DNA of 64,000 nt from JAGVPT01 sp964642725 (GTDB lineage: Bacteria > Bacteroidota > Ignavibacteria > UBA10030 > UBA8401): positions 1 through 64,000 of the forward strand of contig CAZXQG010000009.1 of the NCBI GenBank assembly GCA_964642725.1, in the 5' to 3' direction. Under the pieces are notes generated by a model that saw only the letters and a program-made list of their open reading frames with translations, searched no databases and was not told where the DNA came from. A program made the position numbers and the translations under genes. Positions 40,923 to 48,292 of the stretch are shown piece by piece (the stretch's first letter is position 1; every line of letters begins with the position of its first letter).

Positions 40923-42350
40923 CTATTCCTTCTCTGTGCGACGAAGTCTGTTGTTAAGCGCGCGGCGCGATATGCCGAGCAGCTCAGCGGCAATTGTTTG
41001 GTTGCCCTCGGCTCTTTTCAACGCTTCTTCAATTAAAGAGTCCTCTGCTTCTTCGAGTGTAGGGAATCTGCCCGGGAAGGAGAGAAGTTCGTTTGATTGG
41101 TGGTCGAGTAGTGAAACGGCGTCCTTTGAATTTCTTTCCTTGTTGTGGACCGCAATATTCTTTCGTATTGATTCGAGGGAGAGTATTCCCGAAATATGCA
41201 CGCTTACGGCTTCAAAAATTATTCCCTCCAATTCACGCACGTTTCCTGGGAACGGATAGTTGGCAAGCAGTGTATAGAGTTCTTTTGGCGCCGTCGGTCT
41301 TTTCTTGCTGAGGGTTGTTGCTGCTTTGGAAATGAAGTGGTCGATCAAATACGGCACATCCGACTTTCTTTCACGCAGCGGGGGAATTGCTATGTGATGC
41401 GACTTCAGCCGGTAGTAAAGGTCCTGCCGAAACGTGTCCCCCGCCTGCATTGTCTTGATATCGCGGTGAGTTGCGACGATGATCCTGGCATCGGATAATT
41501 TTGCAATATCGGAACCGAGCGGGTAATAACTGCCGTCTTGGAGCAGCCTCAATAATTTTACCTGAGAGGCAATGCTCAAATCGCCTATTTCATCGAGAAA
41601 CAACGTTCCGTTATCCGCTTTTTCAATAAGGCCTTTTCTTTCAGATTCGGCTCCCGTAAATGCTCCTTTCTTGTGGCCGAAGAGCGTGTCGGAAAAGAAA
41701 TCGTCGTCTACGCCGGCAACATTAACGGTCACAAGTTCTCCTTTTCGTCCGCTCGCTTTATGGACAGCTTCGGCAAAGAGTTCCTTTCCCGTTCCGGTTT
41801 CACCGGTGATGAGCACGGGCAAGTTTGTTTTTGCAATCGCTTCGATGTATCTGAAAATTGACCGAAGCGGCACGCTGCGGGTCACTATTTCCTGGAATGC
41901 CTCGGGATGTTCGACATTTTCGCGGAGGAGCGATTGCTTGAGCATCTCATTCTCATTCCGGATTTCTGCAAGCTCTAATCCGCGCTTGATGGTCGTGACC
42001 AGCTTGGTATTGCTGATTGGCTTGACAACGTAATCAAACGCCCCTTCTTTCATGCAAAGCACTGCGCTGTCGACATCGTTCATGGCCGTGATCATGATGA
42101 CGGGAATTTCAGGATAGCTGCTTACAATCTGCCGGAGGAGTTCGATGCCGGAGATGTGCTGCATATTGATATCGAGCGCGACGAGCGAGTAGTATTGTTT
42201 TGACAGGATCTGCATGACCTGCCTGCTATCCTTGCACGTCTCAATGTTGGTGATGCCGTTTGAAGACAATGTCAATTCAGCACTGAGCAAAAAATGCTCT
42301 TCATCATCGACAAGGAGAATAGGACCGGCAGGAAAAATTTTTGAACTCAT
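40923..42350 (-). CDS. NtrC-family sigma-54-dependent response regulator
   Basis: 475 residues. The receiver domain has acidic pocket DD at 15-16, phospho-acceptor Asp60 in ALDIN, and Lys110. The AAA+ domain has Walker A GETGTGKE (183-190), an intact GAFTGA (229-234) and LFLDEI (250-255). A Fis-type HTH is at the C-terminus (NQTIAAELLGISRRALNNRLRR). All residues needed to open sigma-54 promoters are present, in contrast to the protein at 19769. It is partnered with the histidine kinase that overlaps its start by 4 bp. Confidence 0.94.
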   Translation of the reverse strand: MSSKIFPAGPILLVDDEEHFLLSAELTLSSNGITNIETCKDSRQVMQILSKQYYSLVALDINMQHISGIELLRQIVSSYPEIPVIMITAMNDVDSAVLCMKEGAFDYVVKPISNTKLVTTIKRGLELAEIRNENEMLKQSLLRENVEHPEAFQEIVTRSVPLRSIFRYIEAIAKTNLPVLITGETGTGKELFAEAVHKASGRKGELVTVNVAGVDDDFFSDTLFGHKKGAFTGAESERKGLIEKADNGTLFLDEIGDLSIASQVKLLRLLQDGSYYPLGSDIAKLSDARIIVATHRDIKTMQAGDTFRQDLYYRLKSHHIAIPPLRERKSDVPYLIDHFISKAATTLSKKRPTAPKELYTLLANYPFPGNVRELEGIIFEAVSVHISGILSLESIRKNIAVHNKERNSKDAVSLLDHQSNELLSFPGRFPTLEEAEDSLIEEALKRAEGNQTIAAELLGISRRALNNRLRRTEKE

Positions 42351-43546
42351 AGCGTTCGCTCTTCTTTGGGTTCCAACAAAGGGGGAAACGATGCCCGTGC
42401 TGTTGTCCCTTTGTCGGGCTTGCTGTTGAGAATAAGAAGGCCTCCGTGGCTTTTCACGATATTGTAAGAAACAGATAGTCCGAGCCCCGTGCCTCCCATC
42501 TCTCTCTTTGTAGTGAAAAACGGGTCCATAATATATTTCAGGTCGCCTGCCTTGATTCCGATTCCCTGGTCTTCGACCTTTATCCGCACCTTGTTTCGCA
42601 TTTTATTGTAGTACGTGGAAACGGTGATTCCAGCCGAGGGAGTGTTCAGCGATTGGCATGCGTTGTTGATGAGGTTGATAACCACTTGTTCAAGCTGCTG
42701 CGTATTTCCTTTGATCAATGGAATGTCCTTGCCGTACTCGACGTTGAAATTATTCGTCGACTTCCTGATCAGATTGCCGGTGATTAAAATTGCCATCTCT
42801 ACGACTTTATTAATGTCGACCCGTTCGTTCAATTTGTCGCTGTCGGCTTTTGCGTATTCTGTGAGACTTGCCGTAATGTTCTGGATTCTCTCGGATCCTT
42901 TGAATATTCCTTCGAGCGATTGCGCAATTTTTTCCTTCGAGGTGCTATACTGCATCCCCGCGACACTGAAATCGCCATTCTCTCCGTAGTAGGCATCAAG
43001 GATTGGGGTGATGTCCTTCCACACTTTCGAGTAGAGTTGTGCGTTCAACAGGATGAAGTTATTAGGATTATTGATTTCATGCGCGATGCCGGAGACCAGG
43101 ATTCCCAGCGAAGCCATCTTGTCGGCTTGTTTCAATTGCTGGTTGCGTATTGCAGCCGCAACTTCGGCTCTTTTTAATTCGGTAATATCGTTAATCAAAC
43201 CGTCGTATGCGGCAGGAGTGCCGTCGGCGTTTTTTGATACCACAATCTTATTTCGAATCCAGCGCACAGTCCCATCCCGGTGAATGATGCGGTGTTCAAG
43301 GGGATTTACTTCTTTACCGCCGAGAGCCAGCCGCGCTTGTTCCAGCACTTTTTCGCGGTCTTTGTGATGGACCATTCTGTACCAAAGCTGCGGATCTTTC
43401 TTATAATGCTCGGATGTATACCCCGTAACGGAGACGCAGCCTGGGCCGTGGAACGTATCCACCACAACGCCGTCTTTTATCGTTACAGTATAAATGTAGT
43501 CTGTGAGATAATTAATCAGCTTTTCGTATCTTTGCTCGATATCCAT
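42347..43546 (-). CDS. PAS-domain sensor histidine kinase
   Basis: 399 residues from the ATG at 43546. A further TTG at 43585 lies inside the -10 box of the promoter. A PAS domain is at about 5-125 and the phospho-acceptor His156 is in SGIAHEINNPNNF. The ATPase domain has an N box (NLINNACQSL), G1 (VEDQGIGI) and G2 (GGTGLGLSVSY). No membrane helix is predicted, so it is a cytosolic sensor. It is coupled to the NtrC-type regulator. The sensed signal is unknown. Confidence 0.92.
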   Translation of the reverse strand: MDIEQRYEKLINYLTDYIYTVTIKDGVVVDTFHGPGCVSVTGYTSEHYKKDPQLWYRMVHHKDREKVLEQARLALGGKEVNPLEHRIIHRDGTVRWIRNKIVVSKNADGTPAAYDGLINDITELKRAEVAAAIRNQQLKQADKMASLGILVSGIAHEINNPNNFILLNAQLYSKVWKDITPILDAYYGENGDFSVAGMQYSTSKEKIAQSLEGIFKGSERIQNITASLTEYAKADSDKLNERVDINKVVEMAILITGNLIRKSTNNFNVEYGKDIPLIKGNTQQLEQVVINLINNACQSLNTPSAGITVSTYYNKMRNKVRIKVEDQGIGIKAGDLKYIMDPFFTTKREMGGTGLGLSVSYNIVKSHGGLLILNSKPDKGTTARASFPPLLEPKEERTL

Positions 43547-43583
43547 ACACTCATCGCGTAAGTTATTTATCAAAACACACTTC

Positions 43584-43612
43584 AATATAAAAACTTTCCG
43601 TGACTTATTGAA
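43584..43612 (-). promoter_or_regulatory. Promoter candidate for the two-component operon
   Basis: On the minus strand TTCAAT (43607-43612), a 17-bp spacer and TATATT (43584-43589). It rules out the TTG at 43585 as start and supports the ATG at 43546. Confidence 0.5.
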
Positions 43613-43642
43613 GAGGCGTACTCTATCGGTAGTGCTGTTTCA

Positions 43643-43819
43643 AATAAACCTCCCTGCGGCAAGCCGCGGTAGTGTTACAGTTTGAATATTTTGATATGCG
43701 GGAGATGTGGATTCCCGATAAAAACGTTCGGGAATGACCCACCTCGAGGTTCGTCATGCCCGCATGCTTCTAGCGGGCATCCAAACTGTAACACTGCCCA
43801 AGCCGCAGGAAGGTTCATT
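43643..43819. repeat. Ancestral hairpin split by a MITE-like insertion
   Basis: AATAAACCTCCCTGCGGC (43643-43660) and GCCGCAGGAAGGTTCATT (43802-43819) are inverted repeats matching at 16 of 18 positions. Removing the element at 43668-43798 and one 8-bp duplication joins them into a single hairpin with a two-base loop. It is followed a few bases later by a run of Ts, so it may once have been a terminator. Confidence 0.65.
43660..43806. mobile_element. MITE-like element, copy 2, with 8-bp target duplication
   Basis: A 131-bp element (43668-43798) with ends GGTAGTGTTACAGTTTG and CAAACTGTAACACTGCC (17-bp inverted repeats, one mismatch). It is flanked by the perfect direct repeat CAAGCCGC (43660-43667 and 43799-43806). 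Its interior, with two hairpins (TTCCCG/CGGGAA and GCCCGC/GCGGGC), differs from that of copy 1. No coding capacity. A short look-alike of the end (GGTAGTGCTGTTT) lies at 43629. Confidence 0.85.
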
Positions 43820-43871
43820 CTTTACACTTTTTTTTGTATCTTAAATTTCAACCTGATAAGAAAATGGCAGA

Positions 43872-44561
43872 ATGCATAAGGTAGAAATTCGCCGCATCTT
43901 CGATTCTATAGCTTATCGTTATGATCTGTTGAATCACCTCCTAAGCGGGGGAATTGATTTCTATTGGCGCCGGGCTGCCATTGAATCGCTCGCATCGCGA
44001 AAGCCGAAACTCATTCTCGATGTTGCGACCGGCACGGGAGACTTTGCCATAGCAGCTCTGCGCTTAAACCCTGCAGAAGTGATCGGTGTCGATATATCCA
44101 TACCGATGCTTGAATGCGGGAAGCGAAAGCTCGCTGTTCGGAATTTGGACAGCAAAATTCGGCTCGAAACGGGAGAAGCAGAACATCTTCAGTTTCCGGA
44201 CAATCGTTTCGACGCGGCAATCGTGGCGTTTGGCGCTCGCAATTTTGAAAATCTCGAAGGGGGATTAACGGAGATGAGGCGGGTAGTGAAACCTGGGGGC
44301 AGCATTCTTGTGCTCGAGTTTTCGAGGCCCAGGGGATTCCTTTTCAAACAACTCTACTTTTTCTATTTCCGAAATATTCTTCCTCTCATTGGAGGAATTG
44401 TCTCAAAAGAGAAAGACGCGTACCGATATCTTCCCGACACAGTCATGAAATTTCCGGACGGAGATGATTTTGTAACAATCCTGCGAAAAGTAGGATTCAA
44501 TTCGATTACTCGACGCCTTCTTACATTCGGTGTTGCGACAATCTACTGCGGCGAAAAATAA
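43872..44561 (+). CDS. ubiE: Demethylmenaquinone methyltransferase
   Basis: The last step of menaquinone synthesis (also called menG): C-methylation of the naphthoquinone ring with SAM. 229 residues. The family N-terminus IRRIFDSIAYRYDLLNHLLSGGIDFYWRR, the SAM motif ILDVATGTGDFAI, and FGARNFENLEGGLTEMRRVVKPGG are all present. It stands at the head of the menaquinone island, with mqnD 29 bp downstream. Confidence 0.94.
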   Translation: MHKVEIRRIFDSIAYRYDLLNHLLSGGIDFYWRRAAIESLASRKPKLILDVATGTGDFAIAALRLNPAEVIGVDISIPMLECGKRKLAVRNLDSKIRLETGEAEHLQFPDNRFDAAIVAFGARNFENLEGGLTEMRRVVKPGGSILVLEFSRPRGFLFKQLYFFYFRNILPLIGGIVSKEKDAYRYLPDTVMKFPDGDDFVTILRKVGFNSITRRLLTFGVATIYCGEK

Positions 44562-44590
44562 TTGACAGGAAAATAAAGGAAGCATCACTT

Positions 44591-45427
44591 ATGGCCGATA
44601 GAGTTATTAGAGTGGGACATAGTCCGGATCCGGACGATGCATTCATGTTTTACGGATTGTCGAGCGGTAAGGTGAAGCTTGACGGGATTACTATTGAGCA
44701 CATGCTTGAAGACATTCAATCGTTAAACGTCCGCGCAATGAACGCCGAGTTGGAAGTTACGGCGATTTCAGCACACGCGTATCCGTCTGTTGCCGGCAAA
44801 TACTGGATCATGGCGACAGGAGCGAGCATGGGGGAAGGATACGGCCCGGTCATCGTCTCGAAGAAATATCGAACCCTTGGGGAACTTAAAGGGAAGAAAG
44901 TTGCGACACCCGGCAAACTTACAACCGCAACCCTGCTTTTCAAGACTTTTACGGACGGCATCGAGAACGTTGACATTCCTTTCGACGCAATTATGGAAAA
45001 GGTTACATCCGGCGAATTCGATGCCGGCGTTCTCATCCATGAAGGGCAGCTGACGTACACGGCGGAAGGGTTTAATAAAGTTTTGGACTTCGGCGAATTC
45101 TGGGAGAAAAAATCAAACGGCCTGCCTCTCCCGCTCGGGTTGGATGTTGTGAGAAAAGACCTGGGAGAGGATCTGGCAAGAAAGCTTTCATCGGGGTTGA
45201 AGCAGAGCATTCATTACGGGTATACCCATCAACGCGAATCCATTCCGTACGCACTTCAATGGGGGAGAGGCATCAATCAACAGCTGGGAGAAAAGTTTGT
45301 GAAAATGTATGTCAGCGAGCTGACGGTTGACATGGGCGAGAAGGGGAAAAAGGCGCTCGAACTTCTGTACAAACTCGGCGCTGAAAAGGGTCTGATACCC
45401 GTAGTGCCGGAGATACAACTCTTGTAA
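44591..45427 (+). CDS. mqnD: 1,4-dihydroxy-6-naphthoate synthase
   Basis: MqnD converts cyclic dehypoxanthinylfutalosine to 1,4-dihydroxy-6-naphthoate in the futalosine menaquinone route. The 278-residue periplasmic-binding-protein-like fold shows the family start GHSPDPDDAFMFY, AISAHAYPSVAGKY, a GYGPVIVSKK strand, ATPGKLTTATL and the active-site histidine at about 150 (LIHEGQL). It is next to ubiE on the plus strand and opposite the rest of the pathway genes. Confidence 0.94.
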   Translation: MADRVIRVGHSPDPDDAFMFYGLSSGKVKLDGITIEHMLEDIQSLNVRAMNAELEVTAISAHAYPSVAGKYWIMATGASMGEGYGPVIVSKKYRTLGELKGKKVATPGKLTTATLLFKTFTDGIENVDIPFDAIMEKVTSGEFDAGVLIHEGQLTYTAEGFNKVLDFGEFWEKKSNGLPLPLGLDVVRKDLGEDLARKLSSGLKQSIHYGYTHQRESIPYALQWGRGINQQLGEKFVKMYVSELTVDMGEKGKKALELLYKLGAEKGLIPVVPEIQLL

Positions 45428-45451
45428 TAAGAGATAACTACTTTTTTATCT

Positions 45452-46318
45452 ATGAATCTTCTTGATCTGTTCCGAAGATTTCGCTCGGGCATCATCGTTG
45501 CGACGCTGCTTGTCGTCATTGAGAATGTTGCTTGGATTGCCGAACCCGCGCTTTTCGGGAATGTCATCGATGCGCTCATTGAAAAGGCGACGTCCGAAAC
45601 CGCAGTTTCATACATTATGCCGCTGTTAATCTGGATAGGCGCTTTTCTTCTGAACTCGGGAGTCGGTGCGCTGCGGCGAATGCTTGATCCCAGAATTTTT
45701 TTGAGGATGTTTACTGAGATTGCAACCGATGTTGCGCGATCGGCAAAGGTGAAGGGGCATTCGGTTTCTAAAACGGCGGCGAGGGCTGAACTTTCCCGGG
45801 AATTTATCACTTTCGCCGAATACAGGATTCCGGACGTTATCGAACAAACGATTTCAATCGGCGGAGCAGTGTTCGCTCTCTTGTTTTTTGACTGGAGAAT
45901 TGCTCTTTCTTGCCTGTTCATCGTTTTTCCTCTTCTTGCGATCTCGCGCTTATACAACAAAAGGGTGATCACGCTTCAAAAAGACCTGCACGACAACCGC
46001 GAAGAGGCGTACGAGGTTTTTTCGACAAAAGACCCCGACAAGGTTCACGCATATTACACCACGCAGGCGAAGGCCGAGCAGCGGATCGCCAATTGGGGAG
46101 CGTTTAATTTTGGAGCGATGAGAATATTCCTCCTTCTTATTTTTCTTGTCGTTTTGTACATCGCAATCGACCTCGACGACTTCAGCACCGGGAATATTTA
46201 TTCCATCGTCGCATACTTGTGGACGTTTGTCACGTCATCCGAGTATTTGCCGGAGTTGATGGAGTCCTGGACTTCGTTGAAGGATATTTCGGAACGGTTA
46301 ATGACCGAAGCGGTTTGA
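45452..46318 (+). CDS. Orphan ABC-transporter six-TM protein
   Basis: 288 residues that resemble only the transmembrane half of an ABC exporter (ABC_membrane_3-like). It has six predicted helices and coupling-helix-like segments (RFRSGIIVATLLVVIENVAWIAEPALFGNVIDALI near the start; EYLPELMESWTSLKDISERL at the end) but no nucleotide-binding domain. The frame ends with a clean stop, and no ATPase gene follows, so it is not simply cut by a frameshift here. It begins 24 bp after mqnD and may be co-transcribed. Role unknown. Confidence 0.78.
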   Translation: MNLLDLFRRFRSGIIVATLLVVIENVAWIAEPALFGNVIDALIEKATSETAVSYIMPLLIWIGAFLLNSGVGALRRMLDPRIFLRMFTEIATDVARSAKVKGHSVSKTAARAELSREFITFAEYRIPDVIEQTISIGGAVFALLFFDWRIALSCLFIVFPLLAISRLYNKRVITLQKDLHDNREEAYEVFSTKDPDKVHAYYTTQAKAEQRIANWGAFNFGAMRIFLLLIFLVVLYIAIDLDDFSTGNIYSIVAYLWTFVTSSEYLPELMESWTSLKDISERLMTEAV

Positions 46319-46370
46319 GGACGGTGCGATTTGTAAAACAGAAGGAAATCGTGCCTTCGCGGTTGATGAT

Positions 46371-47462
46371 CTACGCTGCTTTTGCCTTGGGGAAGAGCTT
46401 TCTCAACTCGTACAACGTTCCTCGCTGTGCAGCATCGAAGCCGGATTCATGGATCAATTGAATGCATTCCGCGGTGTTGGTCTTGTTCACAAAATTTGCC
46501 GCGGCATGGACATTTTCTTCCAGAAGCGTTCCGCCGAAATCGTCAGCGCCAAAGTGAAGGGCAATCTGACCGGTCTTTTTCCCTTCTGAAAACCACGATG
46601 CCTGAATATGCTGGAAGTTGTCAAGGTAGATTCTTGAGAAAGCGATCATCTGCAGATAGCGCATTGGCGTCGCATAATGCGGAATGATTTTTTCGAGAGG
46701 AGTGTTGCCGGGTTTAAAACTCCACGGAACGAATGCCGTGAAGCCCCGATGTTCGTCTTGAAGCCTGCGAATGCTCTCAAGATGGGCAACAATATCTTCA
46801 TCGGTTTCGAGATGGCCGTACATCATCGTCGCCGTTGATTTATAGCCGAGTTTATGCGCTTCGCGCATCACGTTCAGCCAGTCCTCCGAGGTCCCTTTTT
46901 TACTGCTGATTTTTTTCTTCACGCGGTCGGAGAGAATCTCAGCCCCGCCTCCCGGAATAGAACGAAGTCCCGCATCCCACAATCGTTGCAACACCTCCTG
47001 AAGTGTGAGCCCTGAAACCTGTTTCATCCCAAGGATTTCCGATGTGGAATAAAAATGGGGGTAAATCTCCGGTACTTCGGCAACGGTTCGCCGGACCATT
47101 TCAAGATAATATTCGAAGGGAAGATTAGGGTTCACTCCGCCTTGAAGCAGAACTGTCGTTACTCCTTTTGCCGCTGCTCCTTTAAAGTTTTGAATCATAT
47201 GGTCCACGGTATGCGAATACTCTCCCTGTTCGCCGGGATGGCGGTAAAAAGCGCAAAAGATACAGTCAATGTTGCAAATGTTTGTGTAATTTGGATTCGT
47301 ATCGATGACAAATGTTACTTGCTCATCGGGATTTTTTTTGAAACGAATCTCGTTCGCAAGCCCGGCAACATCGAGCAGCTCGGCGCTGCGTAGAAGAAAA
47401 AGGCCTTCCTCTTGAGTGATCCGTTCACCGCCGCGTATTTTGGAATACAACTCAGCTTGCAT
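46371..47462 (-). CDS. mqnC: Cyclic dehypoxanthinylfutalosine synthase (radical SAM)
   Basis: MqnC cyclises dehypoxanthinylfutalosine, using a radical SAM 4Fe-4S cluster. 363 residues with CNIDCIFC (Cys63, Cys67, Cys70 in CxxxCxxC) and the family motifs YSTSEILGMKQ, SIPGGGAEILS, TATMMYGHLET and FVPWSFKPGNTPL. It ends 52 bp from the convergent ABC-like gene and is the last gene of the minus-strand menaquinone operon. Confidence 0.95.
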   Translation of the reverse strand: MQAELYSKIRGGERITQEEGLFLLRSAELLDVAGLANEIRFKKNPDEQVTFVIDTNPNYTNICNIDCIFCAFYRHPGEQGEYSHTVDHMIQNFKGAAAKGVTTVLLQGGVNPNLPFEYYLEMVRRTVAEVPEIYPHFYSTSEILGMKQVSGLTLQEVLQRLWDAGLRSIPGGGAEILSDRVKKKISSKKGTSEDWLNVMREAHKLGYKSTATMMYGHLETDEDIVAHLESIRRLQDEHRGFTAFVPWSFKPGNTPLEKIIPHYATPMRYLQMIAFSRIYLDNFQHIQASWFSEGKKTGQIALHFGADDFGGTLLEENVHAAANFVNKTNTAECIQLIHESGFDAAQRGTLYELRKLFPKAKAA

Positions 47463-47476
47463 TTCTTTTCCGGCAA

Positions 47477-48265
47477 TTAGATTGAAACTGAATACCCTGC
47501 GGCTTTCAACTCCTTGACGAGACTAAAACTGATCTCTTCCAATTTTACGATAATTTCTTTCCGTTGTACGCCGGGGGTATTTTTCGGAACCGCCGTATCT
47601 TTTTGATAAATGCAGCATACCCTGTTCGCGCCGATTTTTCCGACAAGATATCCCAGTTCGAACATCGCGCTCGGGATGTCTTCCGCACCGATCAAGTAAA
47701 AGGCGAAGTGCGATGTCGATTGTTTTTCAACGTAAGTCAGAAGTGCGTCGCTTCCGCCACCCGTGCGTTGATAAACCGATGTTTCAATGCTAAGCTCTTT
47801 CAGCAACGACGTTAACTGCGCCAGCAAAGGATTGTTCGCGGCCGAAACGACCAATGCGCTGTTCGCGGAAGGCGGTACTGGTTTGGGCGGCAGCGGTTTT
47901 GGCGATTCCGTGGCTTTTGGGATCTCAGGTTCGGTGACGGGTTTCAGGGCAGCGGGCGCGACGGGCGCTATTGGAGATGCGGGAATAAGCTCTGTAAATT
48001 TTGATGCTTCTTTGAGGGCATCATGGACTTTCTGTGCCGACGTTTGGTAAAAATATGCGCCATTCTCGTCGTTCGCAAGCCGGGCGCGCAATGCCGCACC
48101 TTTTTCTCCGCATTTGCTCAAAGCATCGAGACAGTTCTTCCGCCATAGAAGGTATTGGCTTTGCATTTTCGCATTGTATCCGGAAAACTCGAGTCCCCCT
48201 TCGGGCACAAGTTTGTCTCCCTGATGAATCAGTTCCTGTAATCTATTTGCCGGTGATGTGTCCAT
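47477..48265 (-). CDS. TIR-like (PF10137-type) protein inside the menaquinone operon
   Basis: 262 residues. A helical N-terminal part (about 1-95) is followed by a Pro/Ala-rich linker (about 96-135) and a C-terminal domain whose FAFYLIGAED, SAMFELGYLVGKIGANRVCCIYQKD, PGV and KELKAAGYSVSI match predicted nucleotide-binding TIR-like/CAP12-type domains. That family includes NAD-degrading effectors. Here the usual GHD/EK-motif start of the domain is degenerate (ALVVSAANN; TYVEKQ where EKLEE is expected), so catalysis is doubtful. It sits 14 bp before mqnC and 27 bp after mqnE-A. Both the immune and the metabolic interpretation are inference. Confidence 0.65.
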   Translation of the reverse strand: MDTSPANRLQELIHQGDKLVPEGGLEFSGYNAKMQSQYLLWRKNCLDALSKCGEKGAALRARLANDENGAYFYQTSAQKVHDALKEASKFTELIPASPIAPVAPAALKPVTEPEIPKATESPKPLPPKPVPPSANSALVVSAANNPLLAQLTSLLKELSIETSVYQRTGGGSDALLTYVEKQSTSHFAFYLIGAEDIPSAMFELGYLVGKIGANRVCCIYQKDTAVPKNTPGVQRKEIIVKLEEISFSLVKELKAAGYSVSI

Positions 48266-48292
48266 GATGATTTTTCGCTGTGATAATCAGAT

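Larger units (their letters stand above)
43547..43871. other. Divergent region with MITE-like insertion
   Basis: 325 bp between the histidine kinase and ubiE/menG. It is occupied mainly by the element and the split hairpin, with a T-rich stretch before ubiE. I see no gene. Confidence 0.6.

Noticed and set aside
45277..45972. 231-codon open frame antisense to mqnD and the ABC-like gene
   Set aside because: Shadow of supported genes; low-complexity Ser/Arg composition.
46319..46370. Possible terminator between the ABC-like gene and mqnC
   Set aside because: GGTGCGATTT and AAATCGTGCC pair with two mismatches and no U-run follows.
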